64,000 nt of DNA from positions 372,001 to 436,000 of the forward strand of contig CAVVFL010000011.1 in the NCBI GenBank assembly GCA_963747375.1, in the 5' to 3' direction. Both the position numbers and the translations under genes were made by a program. Origin of the DNA: Sva-07 sp963747375. GTDB taxonomy: Bacteria > Actinomycetota > Acidimicrobiia > Acidimicrobiales > Ilumatobacteraceae. The notes beneath the pieces were generated by a model. It was not told where the DNA came from. It saw only the letters and a list, made by a program, of their open reading frames with translations, and ran no database searches. Positions 16,941-26,925 of the stretch are shown here, one piece after another. The first letter of the stretch is position 1; the number at the start of each line of letters is the position of its first letter.

Positions 16941-19213
16941 CACGACCATCACGATTCGAGGGGACGATCGGCAAGACGGTCGCCGACTCCGAGGCCTGGT
17001 TCGACGAACCGCCGCATCCCGGCGCCGACGCACCGAACGTGGTGATCGTCCTGCTCGACGACACCGGGTTCGCCCAGTTCGGTTGCTACGGCTCCGACAT
17101 CGACACGCCGAACGTCGACGCCCTCGCGGCCAACGGTCTGCAGTTCACCAACTTCCACGTGACGCCCTTGTGCTCACCGACGCGAGCGTCGCTGCTCACC
17201 GGCCGGTCGCAGCACGCCGTCGGGATGCGGGCCGTGTCGAACTTTCGCACCGGCTTCCCCAACATGCTCGGCCACATCAGCAACCACGCCGCGACCGTGG
17301 CCGAGCTCCTGCGTGAGGAGGGGTACGCCACGTTCTGCGTCGGCAAGTGGCACCTCGCCCCGATGGAACAGTGCTCGGCTGCCGGTCCGTTCGACCAGTG
17401 GCCGCTCGCCCGCGGGTTCGACCGGTTCTACGGATTCCTCGAAGGCGAGACCGACCAGTTCCATCCCGAACTCGTCTGCGACAACCACCCGATCTCACCG
17501 CCGGCCACGCCAGAGGACGGGTACCACCTCTCCGAGGACCTGATCGACCAACTGCTCGCGATGGTGTCGGACTCGAAGGGCGTCCGGCCCGACCGCCCGT
17601 TCTTCGCCTACGTCCCGTTCGGCGCGACCCATGCCCCGCACCAGGCGCCGACGAGTTACATGGAGAAGTACCGCGGGAAGTTCGACGACGGCTGGGACGT
17701 CGCCAGGCAGCGTTGGTTCGAGCGGCAGCTCGCCTCGGGCGTCGTCCCCGAGGGCACACAGCTGGCGCCGCGCAACCCGGGCGTCGACGCATGGGACGAC
17801 CTGCCCGAGAACCAGAGGAAGCTCGCCTGTCGACTCCAGGAGGCATTCGCCGCGTTCCTCGACCACACCGACGACCAGATCGGTCGTCTCGTCGACGGCC
17901 TGCGCGACATGGGCCAACTCGACAACACCGTGCTGATCGTGCTCGCCGACAACGGCGCGTCGCAGGAAGGCGGTCCCTACGGCGTCATGCACGAGATGAA
18001 GTTCTTCAACGGCATCTTCGAGACACCGGACGAAGCGGTCGCCCGCATCGACGACATCGGCGGCCCGCACAGCCACACCAACTACCCGTGGGGCTGGGCC
18101 CAGGTCGGCAACACCCCGTTCAAGTGGTACAAGCAGAACACCCACGAGGGCGGCGTCCACGTCCCGATGATCGTGCACGCACCGGGGGTGGTCCCGGCCG
18201 ATCAGGCGGGCACCAAGCGTTCCCAGTTCGTCAACGTGTCCGACATCGTGCCGACGATCTACGAGCTGGTCGGCATCACCCCGCCGGACACGTATCGAGG
18301 CATCGAGCAACTCCCGGTGACCGGCCATTCGTTCGCACCGGTGCTCGCCGACCCCGCCGCAGCGGCGACGAACACACTGCAGTACTTCGAGATGGGCGGG
18401 AGCCGAGCACTGGTCGCCCGTGACGGGGACGCGACCTGGAAGGCCGTGTGCAAGCACGACAAGGGCGCCGACTACGACACCGAACCGTGGGAGCTGTACC
18501 GCTTGACCGATGACTGGTCGGAGTGCGACGACCTCGCGCAGGCCGAGCCCGAGCGGCTCGCCGCGCTGATCGAGCTGTGGTGGGCAGAGGCAGAGCGCCA
18601 TGGCGTCCTCCCCCTCGACGACCGGATGTTCGAGCTCTTCGGATCCCGGTTCCGACCGAATTCACCGCATCCCGTCGATCGGCGCTACGTCTACCGCCCG
18701 CCCATGTCGCCGCTGCCCGGCCAGGCATCGGCAGCGATCGGTGGGCGCTCGTTCGACCTGACGGCGACGATCACTCGACTGGCCGGCGAAGAAGGTGTGC
18801 TGTTCGCGACCGGCACGCAGAACTCCGGCATCTCGATCTTCGTGCAGAACGATCGGCTCGTGGTCGACTACAACGCGTTCGACGACCACACGATCCTCGA
18901 ATCCGACATCGAGGTCCCCACCGGCACCTCGACACTCGTCGCCGAGTTCCGCCGTGGCGCAGGTTCGGTCGGCAACATGGCCATCAGCGTCGATGGCACA
19001 CCGGCCGGTTCTGCCGAGCTGCCCTTGTTCATGCGGATGATGTCGTCGGTCGGGCCGAGCATCGCCTACGACCACGGCTCGGCCGTGTCGAACCGCTACG
19101 AGGCACCATTTGCGTTCACCGGAACCCTCCACGAAGTGGTCATCCAACTCCTGTCACCACAGGATCTCGAAGCACGAGCAGCCGAAGCCGCTGCAGAAAT
19201 GAGCCGTCAGTGA
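16937..19213 (+). CDS. Arylsulfatase
   Basis: This intact 758-residue sulfatase starts at an ATG that overlaps the TetR stop. The metal site segment VIVLLDDTGFAQFGCYGSDI appears near residue 40, the formylglycine motif PLCSPTRASLLTGR near 80, GKWHLAP near 138 and the second metal segment VLADNGASQEG near 335. A C-terminal beta domain of about 200 residues completes the long type also seen at the left edge of the window. The enzyme hydrolyses sulfate esters. It lacks an obvious signal peptide, so it is probably cytoplasmic, which suits an operon degrading imported sulfated compounds. Confidence 0.92.
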   Translation: MTRPSRFEGTIGKTVADSEAWFDEPPHPGADAPNVVIVLLDDTGFAQFGCYGSDIDTPNVDALAANGLQFTNFHVTPLCSPTRASLLTGRSQHAVGMRAVSNFRTGFPNMLGHISNHAATVAELLREEGYATFCVGKWHLAPMEQCSAAGPFDQWPLARGFDRFYGFLEGETDQFHPELVCDNHPISPPATPEDGYHLSEDLIDQLLAMVSDSKGVRPDRPFFAYVPFGATHAPHQAPTSYMEKYRGKFDDGWDVARQRWFERQLASGVVPEGTQLAPRNPGVDAWDDLPENQRKLACRLQEAFAAFLDHTDDQIGRLVDGLRDMGQLDNTVLIVLADNGASQEGGPYGVMHEMKFFNGIFETPDEAVARIDDIGGPHSHTNYPWGWAQVGNTPFKWYKQNTHEGGVHVPMIVHAPGVVPADQAGTKRSQFVNVSDIVPTIYELVGITPPDTYRGIEQLPVTGHSFAPVLADPAAAATNTLQYFEMGGSRALVARDGDATWKAVCKHDKGADYDTEPWELYRLTDDWSECDDLAQAEPERLAALIELWWAEAERHGVLPLDDRMFELFGSRFRPNSPHPVDRRYVYRPPMSPLPGQASAAIGGRSFDLTATITRLAGEEGVLFATGTQNSGISIFVQNDRLVVDYNAFDDHTILESDIEVPTGTSTLVAEFRRGAGSVGNMAISVDGTPAGSAELPLFMRMMSSVGPSIAYDHGSAVSNRYEAPFAFTGTLHEVVIQLLSPQDLEARAAEAAAEMSRQ

Positions 19214-20046
19214 TCGCCATCACCCTGCTGGGCACCGGGAGCCCGATGCCGAGCCCTGACCGGGCCGGACCCGCCACCTTGATCTCCGCCGGCGACGAGC
19301 ACTACCTGGTCGACGCCGGCCGTGGTGTGCTGATGCGCCTGGCCGCGGCGGGCCTCGGGGCGCCGAACCTCTCGGCCGTGCTGATCACCCATCTCCACAG
19401 CGATCACATCACCGACCTCAACGACGTGATCACCACCCGTTGGGTGATGACGTTCGTGCCGACCCCGCTCACGATCGTCGGACCGGTCGGCACGAAGGCG
19501 GTCGTCGACCACATCCTGGCGTCGCTCGAACCCGACATGGCGTACCGCATCGCGCACCACGACGATCTCGATGCGCCACCCCAGGTGGACGTCATCGAGG
19601 TCACCGAGGGCGACGTCGACCTGCCGGGCGGCGTGCGCATCACCTGCGCCCAGACGGACCACAAGCCGGTCGAGCCGAGCGTCGGGTTCCGGTTCGATCA
19701 CGACGGCGTTGCGGTCGTCGCCGCCGGCGACACGGTGCCGTGCCCGGGTCTCGACTCGTTGTGCGACGGCGCCGATGCCCTCGTCCACACCGTGATCCGC
19801 AAGGACATCATCGCCAACCTGCCGATGCAGCGGATCAAGGACACGCTCGACTACCACTCCTCCCCGGAGGAAGCCGCCCAGACAGCGGCCCGGGGCGGCG
19901 TCGGCACGCTCGTGCTCACCCACTACGTCCCACCGATTCCCACGGGTGGCAGCGGCGACGACTGGAAGGCGCTGGCCGCCGAACACTTCTCGGGCATCGT
20001 CGAACTCGGCGACGACCTGCACCGCATCGAGATCAAGGAGCCCTGA
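19210..20046 (+). CDS. MBL-fold metallo-hydrolase
   Basis: This 278-residue protein starts with GTG overlapping the sulfatase stop (GTGA). It carries the metallo-beta-lactamase signature THLHSDHITDL near residue 65, AQTDHKPVEP near 148, AGDTVPCPGL near 175 and a final THYVPP, giving the two-metal site of the RNase Z/arylsulfatase-like MBL subgroup. Members of this subgroup hydrolyse phosphodiesters or sulfate esters; in this operon a hydrolase working on a sulfatase product is a reasonable guess. No frameshift is seen. Confidence 0.88.
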   Translation: MIAITLLGTGSPMPSPDRAGPATLISAGDEHYLVDAGRGVLMRLAAAGLGAPNLSAVLITHLHSDHITDLNDVITTRWVMTFVPTPLTIVGPVGTKAVVDHILASLEPDMAYRIAHHDDLDAPPQVDVIEVTEGDVDLPGGVRITCAQTDHKPVEPSVGFRFDHDGVAVVAAGDTVPCPGLDSLCDGADALVHTVIRKDIIANLPMQRIKDTLDYHSSPEEAAQTAARGGVGTLVLTHYVPPIPTGGSGDDWKALAAEHFSGIVELGDDLHRIEIKEP

Positions 20047-20049
20047 GCC

Positions 20050-20962
20050 ATGAAGACCCTGCGCACACCCGACGAGCGTTTCGCCGACCTCCCCGACTAC
20101 CCGTTCGCCCCGAACTACGTCGAGGTCGCCGATGGCGACGAACCGGCGGGCACCCTGCGGATCCACTATCTCGACGAAGGACCCGCGCGACGCCGCCCCG
20201 ATCCTGCTGATGCACGGCGAGCCGTCGTGGAGCTACCTGTACCGCAAGATGATCCCGATCCTCGTCGGTGCCGGGCATCGCGTGATCGCGCCCGACCTCG
20301 TCGGGTTCGGCCGCAGCGACAAGCCGAGCGAGCAGAGCGACTACACCTACGCCCGCCACGTGGCCTGGATGCAGGCACTGTTGATCGACCACCTCGACCT
20401 CACCGACGCGACGTTCTTCGGCCAGGACTGGGGTGGGCTCGTCGGCCTGCGGGTCGTGACGGCGGCCCCCGATCGTTTCAGCCGCATCGTGGTCGGCAAC
20501 ACCGGTCTGCCGACCGGTGACGGTCCGATGAGCGATGCCTTCATGGCCTGGCAGAAGTTCTCGCAGGAGACTCCGGTCTTCGACATCGGGTTCCTGCTCG
20601 ACAGCGCGACGGTCACCGAGTTGACCGAGGGCGAGATCGCCGCGTACAACGCGCCGTTCCCCGACGACTCGTACAAGGCAGGAGCCCGGATCTTCCCGTC
20701 GCTGGTGCCCACCCGGCCCGACGATCCTGCCGCCGCCGACAACCGCGCCGCGTGGAAGGTGCTCGAGGCGTGGGACAAGCCGCTGATCACCTGCTTCAGC
20801 GACAGCGATCCGGTGACCGCCGGCGGCGAGCGCGTGTTCCAGGAGCGAGTTCCCGGTGCCGCCGGACAGCCTCATGTGACCATCGAGCGCGCAGCCCACT
20901 TCTTCCAGGAGGACGGCGCCGAACAACTCGCCCACGTCCTCATCGACGCCATCGGCCGATGA
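20050..20962 (+). CDS. Haloalkane dehalogenase-like alpha/beta hydrolase, one frameshift
   Basis: The N-terminus MKTLRTPDERFADLPDYPF is in one frame; near 20186-20196 reading shifts and continues RDAAPILLMHGEPSWSYLYR. Joined, the protein has about 303 residues. It shows the oxyanion motif HGEPSWSY, the nucleophile elbow GQDWGG with aspartate followed by tryptophan as in haloalkane dehalogenases, the acid region CFSDSDPVT and the catalytic histidine in ERAAHFFQED. These are the features of HLD-I type dehalogenases, which release halide from alkyl halides; a related epoxide or ester hydrolase remains possible. It follows the MBL gene by 3 bases. Confidence 0.82.
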
Positions 20963-21826
20963 CCGACTGGATCGAACTCACCCGACGGGCGGGTTTCGTC
21001 TCGCACCGATTGATCGGCTGGATCTATTGGGACCCGGTGGCGATCGAGAACTACACCGCGCTCGGACCCGACCACTTCACGTACTACACGGCCACCCGAG
21101 GCGCGACCCTGGCCGACGCCGGCAACGCCGCAGTCATCGCCGCGTTCTATTCGATCAGTCCACCCTTCATCTCGATGTGCCTCGACCAGTGCCGCGAGCG
21201 CACGACGTTCGCCGAGGCCGCAGCCGCCCGCGACGCCGCCGTCGTCGCCGGGCTGCGGGCGTACGTCCCGGAGATCTGCGACGAACTCGCTTCACTGGCC
21301 GAACCGCTCTGGGAGGCTGCGGAGGCGTTGCCGATCGCCGGTCGGGTCCTGTACGGCACGCTGCCGCGACTGGCCCCGCCCCGACGATCCGCTGCTGTCG
21401 GCATGGCTGGCGGTCAACTGCATCCGCGAGTGGCGCGGCGACACACACTGGGCGATCCTGATCGCCGAGGACATCGGCCAGGTCGAGTCCGGGATCCTCC
21501 ACGGCGCGTGGATGAACTACGCCGACGACTGGCTGCCGCGCAGCCGTGGTGCCGACGACGCGGCGCTCGAGGCGGCGTTCGTCGAACTCGAGCGGCGCGG
21601 TCTCGCCACCGACGGTGCGGTCAACGCCCTCGGCATCGAGTACCGCCAGGAGCTGGAGGATCGACTCGACGGTCTCGCCTCGGTCGCCTGGAAGGCGCTC
21701 GGCGAAGCACGCACGCTGCAGTTCCTCGAACTGGTCGAGCCCGTCGGTGCCCGACTCGTCGAACGCATCGACCTCACCGCGGGCCCCAACTGGATGCCCG
21801 CCGCACGAGACAGGCCGCCACGATGA
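20959..21826 (+). CDS. SCO6745-family protein, one frameshift
   Basis: The gene starts at an ATG overlapping the dehalogenase stop. The N-terminal half contains AGFVSHRLIGWIYWDP and SISPPFISMCL, and after a frame break near 21360-21370 continues WPRPDDPLLSAWLAVNCIRE through to LGEARTLQFLELVEPVG. This all-helical layout of about 288 residues matches the actinobacterial SCO6745 family, whose function is unknown to me beyond a possible ligand-binding role. Its position in the operon links the family to organosulfur or organohalide metabolism. Confidence 0.78.
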
Positions 21827-22299
21827 TCAGCGTCGAACGCTCCGGGACGATCGCGGCCACGCCCAGCGCGGTGTGGGCCGTGCTGTCCGACTTCGCCGCG
21901 ATCAGTACGTGGGCACCCAACGTCGACCACTCGTGCTTCCTCACCGATCAGGAGACCGGGCCCGGGACTGCGCGTCGCATCCAGGCGGGACGGACGACGC
22001 TCGTCGAGACCGTCACCGAGTGGACCCCACCGACGGAGGGCAGGACAGCCGTCCTGTCGTACTCGCTCGCGGGCCTCCCCAAGGTCGTCCGCTCGGTCAC
22101 GAACACATGGAATCTCACGCCGAACGGCGCGGGCACCGCCGTGACGCTCACGAGCACGATCGACGCCGGGCCCCGTCCGCCCCAGAAGGTCATCGCCAAG
22201 ATCGTCGGCCGAAAGCTGGCCTCGGCATCCGACGAGATGATCGCCGGACTGACGAGTCACATCGACGGACACCTCGCAACAACGGAGACGAACGCATGA
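21823..22299 (+). CDS. SRPBCC-family (START-like) protein
   Basis: This 158-residue protein begins MISVERSGTIAATPSAVWAVLSD, the standard opening of the polyketide cyclase/dehydrase-like SRPBCC fold, and ends with the long C-terminal helix that closes the hydrophobic cavity. Members bind lipophilic ligands or cyclise them. Start and stop overlap the neighbours by 4 bases each. It may carry or help process the hydrophobic substrate of the operon. It is intact. Confidence 0.85.
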   Translation: MISVERSGTIAATPSAVWAVLSDFAAISTWAPNVDHSCFLTDQETGPGTARRIQAGRTTLVETVTEWTPPTEGRTAVLSYSLAGLPKVVRSVTNTWNLTPNGAGTAVTLTSTIDAGPRPPQKVIAKIVGRKLASASDEMIAGLTSHIDGHLATTETNA

Positions 22300-24882
22300 G
22301 CACCACACGCCCCGACGTGATCATCATCATGACCGACGAGGAGCGCGCCGCTCCCCCGTACGAGGGCGCCGCCGTCGCCGAGTGGCGTCGCAACGTCGCT
22401 CACCGGCCGCGCCTGGTTCGACGAGCACGCCGTCAACTTCGGACGCCACTACACGGGCTCGCTGGCCTGCGTGCCCAGCCGTCCGACGATCTTCACCGGC
22501 CAGTATCCCGACGTCCACGGCGTCACCCAGACCGACGGTCTCGGCAAGATGTACGACGACTCTCGGCTGCGTTGGCTGCCCGAAGGTGAAGTGCCGACGC
22601 TCGGGCACTGGTTCCGCGCCGCCGGCTACGACACCCACTACGACGGCAAGTGGCACATCTCCCACGCCGACCTGGCAGGCGCCGACGGGCAGGCGTTGGC
22701 CACCAACGACGAGCGACGGCGTCGTCGACCAGGCCGCCGTCGACAGCCTACCTCGCGGCCGATCCGCTCGATGCCTACGGCTTCTCGGGCTGGGTCGGCC
22801 CCGAGCCGCACGGCGCGCCGCTCGCCAACAGCGGCACCCGCCGCGACCCGCTGATCGCTGCCCGCGTCGTCGCCTGGCTGGACGATCGCTACGCGCGTCG
22901 GCGTGCCGGCGACGCCGATGCCCTGCAAGCCGTTCCTGCTCGTGGCCAGCTTCGTGAACCCGCACGACATCGTGCTGTTCCCGATGTGGGCGAACCGCGG
23001 CACCCCGCTCGAGAGCCCGTCGCCGCTCGACCCGCCTCCCGTCCCGGCCTCCCCCACCGCCGACGAGGACCTCGCGTCCAAGCCCGCCGCGCAGATCGCC
23101 TATCGGACGTCGTACCCCACCGCCTACGGATTCGGCCAGGTGGTCGAACGCACGTATCGCACCCACGCCCAGCAGTACCGCGACCTCTACTACCGGCTGC
23201 ATGCCGAGGTCGACGCGCCACTCGACCGGGTCCGACGCGCCGTCACCGACGGTGGGTCGGACGAGGCCGTCATCGTGCGCACGTCCGACCACGGCGACCT
23301 GCTCGGCTCCCACGGCGGGCTCCACCAGAAGTGGTACACCCTGTACGACGAGGCGACCCGCGTGCCGTTCTCGATCGCCAGGGTCGGCGCGACGGCCACC
23401 AGCGGCCGCACGATCGACGACGCCCCCACGTCGCACGTCGACATCGTGCCGACGCTGCTCGGCGCTGCGGGTATCGACGAGGCGACGACGGCGGCGGTGC
23501 TGCGCGAGTCGTTCTCCGAGGTGCACCCGCTGCCCGGCCGCAACCTGATGCCGGTCGTCGACGGCGACGCCGCCGACTCGAACCGCCCCGTGTACCTGAT
23601 GACCCGCGACAACATGCTCGAAGGCGACTCCGGAGCATCGGGGATCGCGCGCCGGCTGGGCCGGGCGACCAATCCACCGGCTCCACTGCGCATCCAGATG
23701 CCGGCCCACGTGGCCTCGAACTTCGAAGGCGTGGTCGCACGCGTCGCCGCCACCGACGGAGGCGCCGACCACCTCTGGAAGCTCGTGCGCACCTTCGACG
23801 ACCCGGCGACGTGGACCGAGCCCGGTGTGCGCCAGCTCGCGTCGAGCGGGCCCGGCGGCGACACCTTCCGCACGTCAGTGCTGCCCGATCAGTGGGAGCT
23901 GTACGACCTCGATGCCGATCCGATCGAAGCGGCGAACCGGTGGAACGACCCGGCCGTCGCGTCGGTGTTCGCCCACCTGAAGGACGTCATGAAGCAGGAG
24001 CGCGCCGAACGGGTGCCCGAGCGGCACCACCCGTGGCCGTACGCCGCGCGCCGCAAGCTCACCCCGGAGATGAAACGTCCGCCGGCTCCGGCCCGGGCGC
24101 TCCGCAAGGCGCTGCAGAAGCTCGGGATGCACCCCGACGACCCGGATGCCCGCGAGTTCGACCTGTTCGGGCGTCGGGCGCTCGTGATCGCCACGAACCA
24201 CGCGATGCTCGACATCGGCAAGCCGACCGGCGTGTTCGCGAGCGAGATGACCGTGCCGTACTACGCGTTCTTCGATGCCGGCATGGACGTCGACGTGGCG
24301 AGCCCGCTCGGTGGTGTGATCCCCGTCGATCCGCAGTCGCTCAAGCCGATCCTCCGCTCGGCCGACGACGACCGTTTCCTGGCCGACGACGTGCTGCGCC
24401 AGAAGGTCACGACCTCCCTCGCTGTCGGCGACCTCGACATGGCCGACTACGACATCGTGTACCTCGCCGGCGGCTGGGGTGCGGCGTTCGACCTCGGGTT
24501 CTCCGAGACGCTCGCCGACCAGATCACCCGAGCCAACGCGCTCGGCAAGGTGATCGGTGGCGTGTGCCACGGCCCGCTCGGCCTGCGCAATGCGAAGGGC
24601 ACCGACGGCGAACCGCTCGTCAAGGGCCGCAGGATCTCGGCGGTGACCGACAAGCAGGTGCACGAGCTCGGCATCGAATCGACGCCGCAGCATCCCGAGA
24701 CCGAGCTGCGGGCGATGGGTGCGCTCTTCGAGAGCGAGACCCGTCGCCGCGATCCGCTCGCCAACCACTGGGTCGTCGACGGCAACCTCGTCACCGGCCA
24801 GAACCAGAACGCCGGCCCGATGGTGGCCCGCGAGATGATGCAACTCGTCGCCGACGCAGTCGCCGACAGAAGGAGCACCAGC
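22296..24882 (+). CDS. Sulfatase fused to a DJ-1/PfpI-like domain, four frameshifts
   Basis: The protein begins MSTTRPDVIIIMTDEERAAP. Frame breaks near 22403, 22706, 22742 and 22915 interrupt the N-terminal part, but joined it is a sulfatase with the formylglycine motif CVPSRPTIFTGQ, DGKWHISHADL and the metal segment TSDHGDLLGSHGG. From about 24160 the same frame runs, without a stop, into a second domain: RRALVIATNHAML, a nucleophile elbow GGVCHGPLGL and an ending MVAREMMQLVAD, the type 1 glutamine amidotransferase-like (DJ-1/PfpI) fold. The fused protein would have about 860 residues. No stop separates it from the next gene in this sequence, although a GAAGGAG ribosome site precedes the ATG at 24883. 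Confidence 0.7.
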
Positions 24883-25717
24883 ATGAGCACCAACGCACCC
24901 CGCTACGGCCAGGTCGACCGCGACTACGGCATGCGTCTCGCCACCACTCCCGCCGACCAGGACGGCCCGGTGTGGATGGTCAACCTGATGAAGTACCGCG
25001 AGGTAGCGCAGTACGAGGACGGCCGGGAGTCGACGATCAGCGGCAAGGAGGCCGACGACGAGTACACACCGCTCGAGTCGCTCGCCGCGATCGGCGCCGA
25101 TGCCGGTGTTCTTCGGCGACGTCGATCAGCAGTTGCTCGGCGAGGCGCCGATCTGGGATCGCATCGGTGTCGTGAAGTACCCGACCCGCCGGTCGTTCAT
25201 CGAGATGCAGTCGCGGCCCGAGTTCCAGACGTCACACGCGCACAAGGACGCCGGCATGGAGCAGACCATCGTGATGGGCTGCCAGCCGATGCCGTATCCG
25301 ACCGCTCCAGAGGGTGTGAGCGAGGTCGACTGGGCCGACGTGCCGTTCCCGCCGACCGACGACGACGGCCCGGTGATGGTGCTGCACGTGATCCGCTTCG
25401 ACGATCGCCGAGGCGGCGCACATCACGCCGACCGACATGGAGGCCTACCAGTCGGCGGCGGCGATCTCGGCGTCGAAGCACGGCGTGCGCATCGCCGGAT
25501 GGTTCGCCGTCGAGGGCACGATCGTCGGCGATGGCCGTGCGCTGGCACCAGGTGCGCTTCAACTCGTTCCCGAGCAAGCGGGCGTTCATGGCGGTCGTCA
25601 CCGACCCGGCCCGTCTCGAGGCGCAGAAGGACCACCGCGAGAAGGCGATCGCCGACACCTACACGATGATCGTGCGCCCGAGGATCGACGATCCTCCAGC
25701 AGTCGGTCACCGGATGA
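24883..25717 (+). CDS. Probable dimeric alpha/beta-barrel protein (DUF1330-like), four frameshifts
   Basis: The start MSTNAPRYGQ follows a strong GAAGGAG. The protein then has two similar halves with DGPVWMVNLMKYREVA near residue 30 and DDGPVMVLHVIRF near 165, each followed by a helical part that ends in a KYPTRRSFIEM or FPSKRAFMAVV segment. This matches a tandem ferredoxin-like barrel such as DUF1330. Frame breaks lie near 25097, 25405, 25545 and 25690; after the last, a frame ending ILQQSVTG would stop at a TGA overlapping the next ATG (25714), in keeping with the other genes here. Function is unknown. Confidence 0.6.
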
Positions 25718-26744
25718 GCACCTACCCGCTCCAGCTCGGCGGCGGCTACGGCTCGCCGTACTCGCTGAAGATGCGCGCCGTGCTCCGATATCGCCAGATC
25801 CCGTTCACGTGGGTGCTGCGCGGCTCGAAGCACGACCACCTTCCGCCCGTGCCGGTGCGGCTCATCCCGGTCATCGCGTTCCCCGACGACGACGGCGACT
25901 ACACCGAGGCGATGATCGACTCGTCACCGCAGATCATGCGGCTCGAGACGATGTTCGCCGAGCGCAGCCTGGTGCCGACCGATCCGGTCGTCGCATTCAT
26001 CGACTACCTGATCGAGGACTACGGCGACGAGTGGGTCACCAAGGCGATGTACCACTACCGCTGGTACTACGACGACGCGATCGACAAGGCGGCGAAGCTC
26101 CTCCCGCTCGATCAGAACCTGCAGGTGTCCGACACCGACTGGGAGCGCATGCAGCGCTACATCACCGATCGTCAGATCGGTCGGATGGCCCTGGTCGGTT
26201 CGACCGAGGCGAACCGTCCGGTCATCGAGGACTCGTACACGCGACTGCTCGATCTCCTGAGTGCCGAGTCTCAGCGAGCGGATGTTCCTGCTCGGCGATC
26301 GGCCGGGTCGGGGCGACTTCGGACTGTTCGGCCAGCTCCGACAGCTGGTCGGCTGGGATCCCGAGTCGGCGCGCATCGCCATCGACCGGGCGCCACGGGT
26401 CGCGAACTGGGTCGACATGATCGACGATCTCGTCGTGGTGGTCGGTCACCGGCAACGACGGGTGGGTCGGGCGCGACGAGATCCCGGCGACCACGATCGC
26501 GCTGCTCCACGAGATCGGGCGCACCTACGCACCGTTCATGATCGCCAACGCCGGGCGCTGCGATCAGGCGCCGACGAGATGGTCGTGCGAGATCGACGGC
26601 CAGGAGTACCGCCAGGGCCCGTTCGCCTACCAGGGCAAGTGCCTCGCCTGGCTCCGCGAGCAGTACGCCGCGCTCGGCTCCGCCGATCGCGCCGCCGTCG
26701 ACGCACTGCTCGCCGGCACCGGCTGCGAACCCCTCCTCCTCTGA
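25714..26744 (+). CDS. Glutathione S-transferase-like protein, two frameshifts
   Basis: The protein starts MSTYPLQLGGGYGSPYSLKM, the N-terminal thioredoxin-fold part of GST-like proteins, with VRLIPVIAF and SSPQIMRLE near residues 50-75. A helical C-terminal domain follows (DYLIEDYGDEWVTKAMYHYR), with frame breaks near 26266 and 26441 after which it continues FLLGDRPGRGDFGLFGQLRQ and ends CEPLLL. Joined length is about 343 residues, long for a GST but known in actinobacterial GST-N-domain proteins. Actinobacteria generally use mycothiol instead of glutathione, so the thiol partner is uncertain. It is the last gene of the operon. Confidence 0.68.
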
Positions 26745-26760
26745 CCATCCACATCCGGAG

Positions 26761-26913
26761 CCGGCCACATCCGTTTGCGTTGCACTTCGGTTGGGACGGG
26801 CCAACCGGATCGCGCCACAAACCCCGCGTGCCGCCACCACCGACCGGCCACATCCGTTTGCGTTGCACTTCGGTTGGGACGGGCCAACCGGATCGCGCCA
26901 CAAACCCCGCGTG
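26761..26913. repeat. Tandem pair of 70-bp repeats with a hairpin, between convergent operons
   Basis: Copies at 26761-26830 and 26844-26913 are identical over 70 bases with 13 bases between them (83-bp period). Each contains CGGTTGG-GACGGG-CCAACCG, a 7-bp hairpin. They lie between the stops of the plus-strand GST-like gene and the minus-strand dehydratase gene, so a bidirectional terminator or a REP-like element are both possible. Confidence 0.85.
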
Positions 26914-26925
26914 GCGGAGATCGGG

